Shown here: positions 36,201 to 51,200 of the stretch, piece by piece
Layout of the letters: each line of letters opens with the position of its first letter
How positions within the stretch are numbered: the first letter of the stretch is position 1
From: Ampullaceana balthica
Taxonomy: Eukaryota > Mollusca > Gastropoda > Lymnaeidae
Reading direction: 5' to 3'
Assembly: GCA_944989445.1 (NCBI GenBank)
Contig: CALYLW010000994.1
Location: 513,163 to 577,162 of the forward strand
Length of the DNA: 64,000 nt
The notes under the pieces: generated by a model
What the model was told of the DNA's origin: nothing
Seen by the model: only the letters and a program-made list of their open reading frames with translations
Databases searched by the model: none
Position numbers and translations under genes: made by a program

Positions 36201-39200
36201 TTAGGTGTTTGGGTGCAAGCATTTCATCTCTCTCATTTATATTGTAGCAAGCTATTGGTACATTTATTGAAACAAAAATTCCTTCAAGTAGAAATTTTTG
36301 GCAATATAAATCTCTTCAATTATTAACTTAAACCAAGTTCCTTTTAAATTTTGATTTAATTTATTAATTAACTTTTTTATTTAATAAATATAATAGTTAT
36401 CATTAATTGATTTAAATTATTAACCATTTTACCATTTTGAATGTAATTTTAGTTCAATGTTGTTGCTGAAGATGGTGGGAAATTATTGAGCGTTCCTATT
36501 TCTGTAAGAATGAACATTGTTAGAGACTTGTCCAGCCCTGTATTTAATGTAACAAGCTGTGATGGATCAGTAACTGCTGATGTAACTACAGGAGTGTTGG
36601 TATCCACTGTTACAGCTACTGATGCAGATACTCAGGTACTTAAAGTTTTTGTTGTAGTTATAAACACTGAATATTTTAAAATTATTTTAATAAACTGCAA
36701 AAGGTAAGATATAAAATCTCCATTCTAAGTGTATTAGTAAAAACATTGACGATGTTAATTCTTAAGAAAAATTATCTTAGAAGGCCTTTAGATGCACTAT
36801 TTGAATAAGTACAATGGTAAAAAAAATTAATTTATTGAAATAAATAAATAACATCTTAATTTATCACATCTTTTAAATGCTATTTAATCCAATTCTATGT
36901 TTTTCAGTCGTTTCTTATCAGTAGATACAGAAATTATTTTTAATTAAATAATAAATTAATTTCTCAAAGTTTTTCTGAAGTGATGTCTTAATAATCAATA
37001 ATGAATGTGATATTAAATAAATTTATGAACATGTTAAAAGTTACATTACACTATGCAACACAATTTTTGTTCCTGGCTTATAAGTGTTATATTTCAATTG
37101 CTTATGTCTAAAGTGTATGAGAGGATAACTTCATTAAGCAAAAACTTTGCTTACACGACAACAGCATGAAGAAAACTCGTGGTTTTTGTTGGTGAAAATG
37201 AGCGATTTTTTTTTATTTTCGTCATTATGATCAGGTAAAAACTAAAATTGCACAAGGAATAGACAAACACAGTCGAAAACCACTCAACAAGGTTCAGAAA
37301 TGTGTATATTTACTAGATTTTTTGATTGTATTGTGAATCACTCTCTCGAAGTAGCCCCCAAATGTAGTCCCCCATCACATTTTCGTTATACTGTCCTTGG
37401 TAACGACGTTCAAAGACCAATGTATCTTGATAAAAGCGCTCGCCTTGCTCCTCAGAGTAAGCGCCCATGTTTTCCTTGAATTTGTCGAGATACGAATCAA
37501 GGATATAGACTTTCAGAGACATTCTGCATCCCATTTTGGCGTAATTCTGTATGAGAGTCTGCACCAACTCCACATAGTTTTCAGCTTTGTGATTACCTAG
37601 GAAGCTCTGAACAACTGCAACGAAACTGCTCCAAGCCGCTCTCTCCGTCCTGTTCAACAGCTTTGCAAAATCCTCACATTCTATGATCTCCTTGATCTGT
37701 GGTCCGACGAATATACCATCCCTGACCTTAGCCTCGGACAGCTTTTGAAAAAGATCTTGGAGGTATTGAAATGCTGCGGACTCCTTATCAAGAGCAGTGA
37801 CAAATTGCTTAATGAGGCCTAACTTGAAGTGTAGCGGTGGCATAAACCCTTTATAAGGTTCTATCAGCGGCTCCCACTTCACATTACTCTTCCCAACAAA
37901 AAACTCGGTTAGTTGTGGCCAGTCCTTTGTGAGATAATGCGCCTTAGTGTCACAGCTGTCCCAGACTGATGAAACAAGGAAATATCGTGAAACCTCCTTG
38001 AAGACCCATGAGGAATGATACTTTTTTGAAGTCACCGATGACCTCCCATCCGTAGTCGTCATACCTTAATGCAGTCAGCAACATTTTGAGATGCACAAAG
38101 TGGGCCATCGGGAGAGACGGGTAGTTGTTTCCATTGTGAAGCAACACAGCTTTGAGGCTCCGGGATGAACTGTCGATGAATAGGCGCCATTCAAAAGGAT
38201 TACATGTGATAGCTATAGCCTGGAATAGACAGGCAACATCGTTGCAGAAGCACAGCCCATCACGCTGACTGAAGAAGTTGGAGAGTCTTTAATGCCGCTT
38301 CCTCTGATCCGTGACTTGTACGCTATCATCAACCAAATTCCACTGTAGAAGCTCAGCATTCGATTTCGTAAGCCGGAGGTCCCTAATTAAATCGTTCACG
38401 TCTTTCTGGTTAGGGAAGTACAGCTTTCTATCCCCAACTTCATATGTGGAATCGTAGTCCATATCTCCAGTATCTGCCTAGCTATCTGACTTGCTGCTGT
38501 CTCCTGAAGTTGGCCGATGCCGCCTAGGAGGAGTTGGAACTGGCAGATCGGGGCTGTGTGGTACTGGGGCGATGTCCGGATAAACTATCTGAGGGACATT
38601 TTGCCAGTGCGACAATTTTTTGGGTTTACCATGCAGAAGTAGCAGTTGCTTGAGTGGTCCGTCGGCTCTTTCCAAATTCTCGGGATAGCAAACTTCATTG
38701 GAATCATGGTTCGAGACACCTGTGCTTTTATGCTTGTACCGCTACTTTTGGAACGTTCAAGAACGTTCTAGAAAGTTCTGATAGTTTCTCGAAAGTCCTG
38801 CAAGTTTCTTGAACGTTCTAGGTGTTCAGAAGAATTGTAGAAATATCTGGACAAATCTAGCAGTTTAGGGAGGAAGCTCGGCATTGAAAGCAAATCGAGA
38901 ATTTTCTCGAAAACACGCGATTTTCCAAATTTCATTGTCCCGGTCACAGAAGCAAAGTTTTTCTGGAATAACAGCGATTTCCTTTATGTTCTAGCCCTAA
39001 CAGGTTATGAAGACACAGCATAATTCCAAAAAAACAGAACAAATTTGAAAATGTGTTACATAGTGTTATATGTCATAAATTTATTGTTTTTAAAAATAAT
39101 TCTCTACACATAAATAAAATATGTTTTATTGCAGTAATGATATCTACAGATCACATCTTTTGATGTTCCTTTTTACAGGCAAATTTCAACACAGTCTCTA

Positions 39201-42200
39201 TCAGATACGCACTGATTGGTGATGATGGAGCTCCTTCATTTTTTACCATTGACAGCATCAATGGACAAATTAGAACAACAGGAACTGGAATAAGTACCAA
39301 TAGTGCTGACTCTTATAAGGTGAAGGTTCAAACTGGAATAATAAGTTCATAATAACAAAAATAAAAACATTTTAAAATAAGTAGCTATTTTATATAATAT
39401 TTTATCTTATCTCCAACTGTCTGGTTGAAACATAATGTCTCTCTCTGTTGTTATTGCCCACCTAATATCTATTGACTTATCCAGCTAAGAGTGGAGGCCA
39501 GGGACGGGCTTGGCTTGTCTACAGTTATAGTGTGCACCATCACAGTCACCAGAAACCTCAATGATCCCAACTTTGCTGTCAGCAATTACAATGTTAGAAT
39601 TTTAGAGATACAAACCATTGGAGTCTCCATTGCTCAAGTCAGCATATCTGATGCAGACTCTAGTGTAAGTATTGGATTGAATTTTGTTACTTATTTTATG
39701 TTATGATATCAATATTAGGGGACTTTCACATATTGAAATCCTGAGAACATTATTTAATCACTTTTAAATACTTTTTTAAAATATTGAAATGTAAAACTTT
39801 TCATTTATGGAACAAAATCACAAGATTGACTTAACATGCCACTGAGTGAGTTGCTAGGTTTAAATAGTTTCACATTATTTCAGGCTGTTTTTACCAAATG
39901 TTCTAGTTGACTGCAATATTTTTAGAATAACTTTTTACAATGTAATTTTTAAAGCCTCCAAGCAATCTAGGAAGTTTTAGTCTTTCTGGCAATGCACAGT
40001 GTCTAGAGTACTTCCAAATCAATGATCTCTCTGGGATTATTTCTGTACGCAAAGATTTAAGACTTAACACTCATCGACCCTCCACCTACACTGTAAGTTT
40101 GCACAAGTTTTGCTTAATTCTATATTAGATTAGATAAGATAAGAGACTATAGAGGAAGTTAATCTTATTTAATGCTCCATCACATCAAATCAATGTACAT
40201 TTTCCTAAAATAAATTATTTTCTCTTGTACAGTGTGTTGTTAATGCAACAGATCGAGGAATTCCTCCACGCCGTGCAACAACCACAGCTACTGTTACCAT
40301 AACAGTCATATACAACACAGTCCCTTTCTTTGATAGAGATGAGTACAAGGCAACAATCTCTCGTACCATCACAGATAACACAGTTATTGCTACATTTAAT
40401 GTCACTGATACTGATGTAGATGTGAGTTTGTAACTTATAAAACCATCTTTCATGTATTATATTATGATACTTTCAATTACAAAGATTTGACTGATGTACA
40501 TATAGATGATTAAAACATGTAAGATATTTCTAGTTTTCATTTGTTAGTTATACTCCTTACATGTTTTCATTTTCATATTATTACAGTGCATTTTTCAAAT
40601 TGTAGATATATATAAAATAGGATAGATAAAATAATAGGCTGAGGAAAAAATATTTTGTTTTTTTAAGTTTTGCTGGTTATTTAATGATATCTGGTTTATT
40701 TGTTACAGAGCCCATTCAACCAGTTGAGAGTCTACCTGTCTGGTGGTACAGATGCTAGATACTTTTATGTCAATCAGAATCAGGTGCTTGTGAGGGACAC
40801 AGCAAGCATGGCCTTGGAGAGTGACATCAAATACTCAGTCAGTCCATAGAAGATTGCTTCTACTTTATTGATACTTTTTTTTCTTTGTTGAATTGTCAAA
40901 AGAAAATGTCCTTAACAGAGTAATAGATACATTTTTGCAAGTAAACTTATTTTACATATAAAATTGGATGTGGTTTCAAGTTGGTTGAGAAATACGTAAA
41001 CCACATTTTTGAAAATATAAAACACAAAACAAGTCCTTGTTGATATCATCTTTAAAGAATTAGAATATCTTCATTTCCCTGTAAACTTTTATTTTATCCC
41101 ACAGGTATTCATCACAGTTGTTGATGGTGGTGACCCACCACTGAATGATACAGCCATCGTAACTCTGACAGTCAACCGTAACATAGAGACTCCAGTCTGT
41201 ACCCCACAGAACACTGTTACCATCAACTTCACCCAGCCACTTGGTGTTCCCATTGTTTATCTCAATGCTACAGACAGGGACCACACAGTAAGATTAATAA
41301 TTTTGTTTGAGTCAGGCTTTCTTGACCACTTACATTATTTCACTCTGTCTTTGTCTTTATTTAACATAATGGACCTGGTAAACAATATAAAAACTATGAT
41401 ATTTGTTTTATCCTGCATTATTTCCCATGAATTAGGATTATTACATCAATGCTTAAATTAGCTTCATTTCAATGTTTTCATATGTGTTTATGTATCATAA
41501 TTATCCCAGCCTCCTATGAACACAGTGATGTATTCACTAATCCAAGACACCAATACACAGTACTTTCTAATTGAGTCAACCACTGGAGCAGTCTCTCTCA
41601 GAACTTCATTGCCATCTAGTGGAATTACTGGCCTAGTGGTAATTAGAAAATGTTTAAGCCAAAATAATTATTGATATGTTGCATTCATTAAACAATTTTT
41701 TACCTTTACTCATGAATAATTTTTAATTTTAATCTTAAGGTAACAAGAATCGGACAGTTCACCTCTTTACAAATCAACATTTTTAGATAATGTAGCAGTA
41801 TTTAATTGTGCTATTTTCTTCCTTTAGTTGCGAGCTGTAGCACAAGATGGAGGCTTCCCATCACTGTCTAGTACATGCACTGTACAAATCAATATTGCCA
41901 CTGACTCTGGTACTCTTCAGTTTGATGTCACTAATCAAGCTGTCAATATACCTGAGACATTTTCAGTCAGCACCCCTATAGCTGTTGCTACAGCCAGGCC
42001 CACTGTAAGGCTCATTCTTAGGTTTTAATTGAAACACTGCACTTTTGACGGGCTCTAATTAGATTTTGGGACTAATTTTGGAAAATGTTTTTTTTTAAAT
42101 CTTAAATAAATTTTTAAACTAAATGTTGTTTTAACTTTTAACATCATGAAAATGTTCTTAGAATTGATAGTTTAAAAGAGAAAGGGTCATTTATAAAGCA

Positions 42201-45200
42201 TATTTAACTAGTACTAAATCAATATTTTTCAGCCTGATATTACATACAGTGCAGTGGGTATTGACAGTGCTACTACATACTTTGACATCAACTCAACAAC
42301 CGGTCAAATTTATATTAAGACAAGCTTACAAAGCGATCCATCAAAAAGTACACTTTATATCGTAAGCTACATTTAATAATTTTACCTCCATTATTTTTTT
42401 TTAAATTTCTTAAAGAATATAAATTTCAACATTATGTCTTCATTTTCATAACCCTTAATGTGTGCTTCTCATCTTTGAAAGTTTTTCTTAATTAAATTTC
42501 TTGCAAAAATGTTTGTTTTTGTTTGAACAGCTAAGAGTTAGAGCAGTGAAAACGTTCCAAGTTACGACTCAAGAAGCCTTTGGATTTCTCATTATCACTG
42601 TCATTCGTAACTTGAATGGCCCAGTCCTGTTTCCTAACAGCCTCTATCAAACAACAATCAGCTTTGATTCTTTCCTAGGAACATCAGTCATTCAAATCAA
42701 TGCAAGTGATGCAGATGGTGTAAGTTTCAGGCTGTTTTATCAAATGTGTTTAAATTTGTAATGTATCTATTCACAATGTATGCTAAAGGCCACAAATAGT
42801 CTAAGATGGATGTCTGCAGATGAAGGTAAAATCCCAAAGTATTTGAAATTTTTTTTATCCTTTTGTTTATGAAAGCAAGCTTATAAATAAAAATATAATT
42901 TAAATTCAATGTCATTGTAATTGATGACTATGATTATTTTGCTTGGCCTAGTGGTTCCCTCACACATATCAAATTCTAGTCAAAACATTTATTCAATATT
43001 GCAATATTTTTCAGCAAGCGAAAGTTAATTTAATTAAACACATAGGTAGGTTACTAAGCCTCACCTAAGTTAGTGCAAACAGTGATTACTCTAGTGATTT
43101 GTGTTTACCAGGCCTGCTGCTTGGCACAAAATTTTAGATTATACATTAATGAAGGTGTACAACCCATTCAGGTCCGAATCCCAGAAAGGAAAAACAAGAA
43201 TATGTATGTGTTTGTTCTTGCATACAGAATAAGAAAAGTATTTTTATCCCTATGTCTATCTTGGGGTTATATTAGATTATCTTTGTGTTGTATTTCAAAG
43301 CTAGAAATAATTGCCTTATTTTTTTTTGGTGTTATTACTACTTTGCTCTTTGTTTTTCCACACTTTGGAATTTCAAGGTTTAATGATTAAACTAATGGTG
43401 TTACTCTTGTGAATTTTGAATATTCTCCAGTAATGTTTCTGGCTGCTCTTTTTTTAATTTGATCTAGTTTATTTGTATTTTCTTTGGGGAATGGCTCCCA
43501 TACAAAAGATGAATATTCTAGTACTGGTCTCACCACATTAAGGTAGCAATTTTAGTTTTATAATCTTAATACATTTGTAAAAGTTTATTTTTATAAATCC
43601 TAAGGTATTTTTTAAATAATTTTTTTAATTATTTAATTTACTTTGGGGTTTCAGAATATATGTAGAATTGCTACACTTAACCTTATCTAATGAATAAAAC
43701 AGCTCTCTTCTTCTGAAAGGTTCCATTAAAAGGCCAAAGTCTTCACTTAAATTTTTAGCCATAACTCAAAGCATCCTAAAACTATTACATTTGTTTCTCT
43801 GTATCTGGAAAGCATTTATTTTTTTAAAAGAATAAAGTATATTATGCCCATCTGTGTCTAAGTAATTTCGGACACCACTCACAAGCAATTTTCATTTCTA
43901 GTAAAGGAGAATCTAGCAAATTTGAAGAATCAATCACATATACCAGTACATCTGTGTCACAGTCTCATGCTACTTCAGGCTCTTGGTTTTTCAGTTCAGT
44001 AGCATTATTATCAGAAAAATTAAGTTCCAATATGGATTTTGAAGTTTTGGCACTAGAAAATTTCTCAAATTTTATATGGTTCTTCATTTCTTTTACAAGT
44101 ATTGTCCCTATAGCTCTTCTTTTATTTACCTAATAAACAATGAGGAATTTGCTGCCCCTAACAAAGTGCTGCCACCTTTGTTCTCCCCCTTGCTTAGCCC
44201 CTGGAGGTGGAGGCCGATTCCTTGGAAAACTCCTGAGTTAACAGTTACTGGTGCTAATTTAGATCCCTTAATTATTATTTGCTCTTTAACTAAAAGAAAA
44301 TCTTCAATCTAATGATGTATGGGACCGGAATTTCCAAAGAAAATAAGTTTTTTTGAGTAAACTAGAATAGTGAACTCTATCAAATGCTTTTGAGAAGTCT
44401 AGAAATATTGTATCTATTTGATTATTATTATCTAAGCTTTTTGACAGATCATCTATTAGACAAAATAATTGTTTCACATGTTCCTTTTTTTCCTGAAACT
44501 GCGGCGATGTTTGTCTAGGTGATGAACTATTCAACTATATATTATGTGTACTGGTAATTTACAATACTAGTAAGGGGCCGTCCATAAATGACGTCACGCG
44601 ATTTTTGCCGATTTTTTACCCCCTCCCCCCCCCTCGTCAAGCGTCGTCACAAAAACTTAGACCCCCCCCCTCTAAAAATACGTCACAAATCTTTGACCCC
44701 CCCCCCAAAAAAAAATAAATAAAAAGATATATAAAAATAACACTTTATTTTCTATTTCAAAATAAGTATGTTTAAAATCACTTTTATTGTCTAGTATTTA
44801 TTATTTATTTAGTGAAGATCTACATTGTAATATCGTAACCCGCGTGAAGCATTTTTTAAAAACGTTTAACTGGCCTTCAGAAAACGAACTGTGTTCAAAC
44901 ATCCTTAGATTATATTTTATTTTAATGCATACAAATTAAACATTGACTATTAATCATCACGGTTAACGTCTTTGTTTAGAAAAAAAATTATTTAAAAATA
45001 ACATTTTTAAAATGTATTTTTAGAAAAGTCCCTCAATTGACTGACGGGTATATAACCTCATCTGGGGTCAAAAGGGGAATTCTTAGGGGTAATGCAGACT
45101 CATTTGGGAGATATATCATCCACTACAATCCACTAGATATATTAAAATACGTCATGTGTACGTGTACGCTTGGAACATATATGCCCATTATTGAACCGGT

Positions 45201-48200
45201 TCCTTCCAGAAAATGCTTTTTTTAAAATTTGACAATTATGTAGATTTCTTACCTACGTACTATACGAAGACACCTAAATCCACCCTACTTTCATTTATAT
45301 TGACACGAGTGACAATAATCTTAATCCCCACATGACTTGTCTGTATCACGTATCCTTTCTGTGATATTTAAAAGTAATGCCTTAAAAACTGAGCTAAGAA
45401 GAAAAGTTGTTTTGTTCTCCTCTCGAATTGCAATGTCAAGAATTTGATGCATTCAATAAAGTTAATGAATACTTGACTAATTTTAAATGGGCTCATTTAG
45501 CCTACCATTATATCTAGAATAGAAGACTAGAATTGCCAGGGGCGTTTGACCAAAAACCAATGGAACAATTATATCAAACTTAAAACGTTTTTAATTCTAT
45601 CAAATAGATTCCCTCCCCCCTCCCCTTTTAAAAAAAAAGGATATTCCGTGTCGTTTTGACTTAAAATATCTACACATAATCCTATTCAGATCATTTTTAG
45701 ACACTTGTCATGCTTAAAAAACTCACCAGTAGCATTGGGGGGGGGGAGGGGCTAACGACGCTACCCCAAATCCCCGAGTTATGTGAGCAGGACCGAGAAT
45801 CTGGGGGTGGGGGGGGGTAACACACACATAAACTTGTATATTTTGGGGTAACGGCAAAAAAGTCCATGAGAGAACCAAACGGAGCTGCGGTTACATCACA
45901 AATGCTTTGATGTCAACATCAAACGAAGCAGGGTAACAATTTCATACGTTATCTTGTGGGTTCTCAAACTTAAGGATTATAATTAGATTTAATTTTCATG
46001 CATGTCTTGATAGCTTACGCCAACCAGCGTCTGATGGCCTACCGACCGGCACATTGAGAAGCACTGATTTTAAAAAAAAAGTCATTAAATTAATTGTAAG
46101 GGACCAAATATTTCAGTGGAAGTTTTATTTAAAGTTACCCTTTTGATGTGACGTCACATTTCTTCAAACCCCCTCCCTCCCCCTCGTCACGCATCGTCAC
46201 AAAAGTGTGACCCCCCTCCCCCCTAGGTGCGTGACGTCATTTATGGACGGCCCCTAAGTGAAATAGGTCTAAATACCAGTGTCTATTTTATCTCACTTTT
46301 TAAATCCCTTATATTAACTTCACCGCCGTCTCTGTCTCTCTGTCTCTCTCTGTCTGTCTGTCGTCATCTCATGGGCGGGCGGAAAAACAAAAGTCGAAAA
46401 TGACCCACTTCCCGTGATCCGATCGAGCTGAAATTAGGCACACGGACCCGTCTGACCTAACAATGCATCGTATCAAAATTTAAGATCGATCGAACGTACC
46501 GTAATTAAATTAATGCATTTTTAGTTTATCCTTATATGAGGTATGTAATTCAAATTCACGGTTTGTTATTGTTTTTTTCTTCCACTTCCACGTGAGTTTG
46601 AGTTGACGCCGACCGTCGTGCCGACACCCCCTCACGTCCCACCCCCATTTATTAAAGACGAGGGACATCACTCGGTGTCAGTCTGTCAATGTTTGTAGCG
46701 TTTGAAAATAATCAATACTGTTAGTTATGTCTCATATATAAGGGATTTATAGTCAAAAACTTTGTTTTTACGGGTTTGTTTTTTTAAATCCTTTATATTA
46801 ACTTCACCGCCGTCTCTGTCTCTCTGTCTCCCTCTCTCTCTGTCTGTCGTCATCTCATGGGCGGGCGGAAAAACAAAAGTCGAAAATGACCCACTTCCCG
46901 TGTTCCGATCAAGCTGAAATTTGGCACACGGACCCGACTGACCTAACAATGCATCGTATCAAAATTTCAGATCGATCGAACGTACCGTAATTAAATTAAT
47001 GCATTTTTAGTTTATCCTTATATGAGGTATGTAATTCAAATTCACGGTTTGTTATTGTTTTTTTCTTCCACTTCCACGTGAGTTTGAGTTGACGCCGACC
47101 GTCGTGCCGACACCCCCTCACGTCCCACCACCATTTATTAAAGACAAGGGACATCACTCGGTGTCAGTCTGTCAATGTTTGTAGCGTTTGAAAATAATCA
47201 ATACTGTTAGTTATGTCTCATATATAAGGGATTTATAGTCAAACACTTTGTTTTTACGGGTTTGTTTTTTACACGCTTTTATTTAAGTCACACTGTTTGT
47301 ATGTTGTATGTTGCATCCGGCAAATCTTGTAACGTAAAATTAAACCACTTCTGATAGTTCTAGAGATCTCAAAATTTTACCACAGATAGATCTTGGATGA
47401 CAATGCATTGTATCAAAATTTCAGATCGTTCGAATGTACCGTATTAAATAAATGCATTTTTAGTTTATCTCTCTATATAATCTGTATCCGTGCTATTCTT
47501 GACTTTCACGTGAATGTCACGGAGTTCACCACCAGCCATCAATGACCACATTCCAGGTGTTAAACAGCTCAGTAATACGAAACTTAATCTAAATTGACAT
47601 GATAATACAAGAGGAACAACTGGAATTTGTGTATCCTAATTTGCCGCATTATACGCGTAATGGATTTTCGACCTGGAGGTACTTGGTTCAATTTTCAGTT
47701 AGGGAAACGGTTTTTTTTAAAATACATAAATTTGTAATTAATAATCTATCTTTTGACCACTATCACATTTAAGTTATAGACAACGAAATTTGACTAATTA
47801 AATTGAATTGATTATGTCGAAAAATTGATTTAACAAAATTTGATATTAAAAACTAGAAAATAAAACATTAAAAAAATCTTTTTTTAAAAAGGACTCGCAT
47901 TTATTTACATATAGAAGTTGCACTAAAAAAGAAGAAATTAAAAATTTTCTATGATAACAAGTGAAATGACTGAACCTATCCACTGCACATAAAAGCGTGG
48001 GGCGCTCATCTACTTTAATTTATTGGTATAACACTCAATAATAAAACCTATAATGATCATGAGACTAAAGCTAATATCCTCAACACATATTTTGCATCAT
48101 CATTTTCTGCCTTAGGTGACAAGGAAGTTATAATAAATTTAAATAAAATGGAAGAAATAGGTAACATATCTGTAAACGAGATAGGTATACATTCACTCCT

Positions 48201-51200
48201 AAAAAACTTTAAAATAAACAAAGCTACTGGCCCAGATGAATTACCTGCAAGGTTATTAAAAGAACTAAGTAATGAACTGTCCCCAATCCTTGTAGTTCTT
48301 TTTCAAGCCTCTCTAAACCAGGGGCCACTCTTTAAGAAAGGGGATAAATCAGACCCTGGTAATTACAGACCTGTATCACTTACTAGTATCACCTGTAAAT
48401 TACTCAAACACATCATATATAGCAGAATAGTTTACCACCTAGACAAATATAATGCACTATGCCCACATCAAAGCGGCTTTAGAAAAAACAGATCATGTGA
48501 AACACAATTAATATGTTTAATAGATGAAATTTCAAAAGGCTTAGACAAAAATGATCAAATAGACACAATATTACTATACTATGAACAACATGTTATTCTG
48601 TGAAGGAACAATGCAAATGAACACAAGAAGCATTGTTGGTCTCGAAGCATGCCCACCCCCCCTTTTTTTGGAACCCACTTTGCTTGATTGGTCGATCCCA
48701 GCGAGGGTCATTGTTCATGCTCATTGGCACACTACTCGCTCTTGATCTTGTTCTGGTGAATTATTTACATAGAATTCCAAAATCCAGACTTGCCCCAAAA
48801 ATGTATTATAATTTTTGTTTCTCATCTAATATACAAGTATGAAATTATTTGTGTTATAAATTCCAGGATATGTTATTGTATACAGTGCAAGCACCTACTC
48901 AGGGATCCAAATACTTTGATGTCAGCCAGGCCTCTGGTCTTATCAGTGTTGCTAGACCTCTTACTGACATTCCCACAAACAGAACTCAGGTGATACGATT
49001 CAACTATTTCAAACATGAAATCTTTTAAGAAATTATTATGGAGTTCTTTTAATGACTATTTCAAACCCATTGCAGCATTAGTATTTTTTAAAATTATTTT
49101 CTTCAATTACTTAAAGTGTTTCACCATAAAGCTACTAAAATTTCTTTATGTCTCTTTGTGATCCCAGCACAACTATTTAACAAGGAAATGAAAGTGAGAG
49201 TCTCATGTTCATTTTAATGAATGTTTTGTTCCCAACAGTTTAATGTGATTGTGAGTGACCAGTGTCCATCAAGCCCAAAGACTGCCACAGCAACAATTAT
49301 AATCAACATTGTTGGTGACCAGCCTCCAACTTTTGTTAATACCAACACCTATACTAGCACGATACCCCTCAACCAACCAGTGTCTTCCAGTATATTTAAG
49401 GTGTCTGCAGTGGACCCAGATCTTAAGGTAGGAAGTGGTCAAAATCACACAATATTTATTTTTCTTTCTTTGATAATTAAGCTCTACAGTGGTAATATTC
49501 ATACAGATTAACTGAAATGAAAACCATGAAGAGTAACATTTTAAAAAATTCAATGTTTTACTTAAATATGTACATTTCTTGTGTGTGCATTGAAAAATAA
49601 ATAACTTTTTCAACTCTGGAGGTTGCTCTATTTAGTTGGAAATGGATAATTCAAAGATCTGAATGTTAAATAGATATATACTGGTTAAAGTTGGATATAA
49701 ATTATTAGTAGACATGGTGTGGTTCAAGATGACCTCAAAGATATTGAATTGTCAATCTAATATTATTAATGGTACATGCACTATGTAACAGGAAGCTCTT
49801 TCCCCGCATACATACATTTTGGTTTGCTTTTAAAATTGAATCTTTACTGACGAAGGCATTAGCTGAACATATACTTTTGTATTAGTAAATTAATAAACTT
49901 TTAATTTATTGTTTTGATTAAACAATGTGTTTGTGTATTTTGTATTTTATTTTTTAATTCATACATTTGTTAAAGATATGTTTTATGAGTTGTAATTTTA
50001 GCTTTTATGGAAGGTTTATTATATCTGAATCATTTCATTTGTTGGATTGGTTAAATAGCAATGATCATATGAAAGCCTTCTAACCATTCATTCTTCTTTC
50101 AGCTTTAAAAAGCTAATTATATAATTCATTGGAAGCTTGGTGTGGTTATATAAAAATAGATGAATTGTTTAGACTGATTGTTTTGTTTTCCCAGGGTTCC
50201 ATAGCGTATGAAGCAAGTTGTGGTTTACTGTCTGCTCCTAGTTATTTTAATGTCAACTCTAGTAATGGTGACATTACTGTCAGGTCAAGTGTAGCTCCTG
50301 ACCTTACCACAGTTTATCAGGTATATTAAGATTTATTACAAGACTAATTCTTTAAAAAATTCACTTTTAAATTTTATTTACTTCAGTGTTAGAGGTTGTT
50401 TAAAAATAGTTTTTTGTTTAAAATTGTGTTTCAATGACATTCTTTTTATTTTACTAAACTTCATCAAATAGTGTCCTACAAACCAATTGAAATTGAATTG
50501 CTTCGGCGACATTCCCTCCCTAATTATTACTAGATCATTTAAAGGATTATACAAATTTTTTCTTGGAAATAATAATAAAATTATTATAGTCATCATTGTA
50601 TGGAAAACAATTTACAAAAGTTAAATCAGAATCATGAATACACAAAAATTAAATTTAATTTTTTTAAATCCCGCAAAAAGCCAAGTTTTTGACTATAAAT
50701 CCCTTACATACGAGACATAAATAAAAGAATGTTCATTATAATACACAGCGCAAGACAATCCAAAAATACAAAATTTTAGTTATGTTGCGTAAAACATGTT
50801 TAATAATGCGCACCGATCGGGAATATGTTTTTTAAAAATATTGTCAATATAATAACCACTTTATTGCGCGACAGGAATGGTTGTTCAATATAATGTATTT
50901 ATTGGTGTATAACAAGCACCTTTATTTTAAGAGGGAAATTTCAGGGAAAATAATTTAAACATTATATTGGTGTATAACAGGCATACATCATTTGCCCCCT
51001 TTTTTTTGGGGGGGGGGAGTGCGTGTTATGCACCGATAAATACGGTAATATGCATCACGACAATATAGCAAAAAAATTTAACTTGTTACATAGAGATAAA
51101 TAAAGATAATCTAAAAATTCATTTATTTAATTACAGTGCAATCGATTGATATGAAATTTCGATACATCATTTTTATCATTGGCAGTAGTCTGCCTGCAAA

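Larger units (their letters stand above)
37049..39065 (-). mobile_element. CACTA-like DNA transposon, copy 3
   Basis: Left end CACTATGCAACACAATTTTTG; the right end in reverse complement is CACTATGTAACACATTTTC. The 3-bp target duplication is TTA (37046-37048 and 39066-39068). It shares most of its sequence with copy 1, without the SINE. It lies in the intron between exons 15 and 16 in antisense orientation. Confidence 0.82.
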
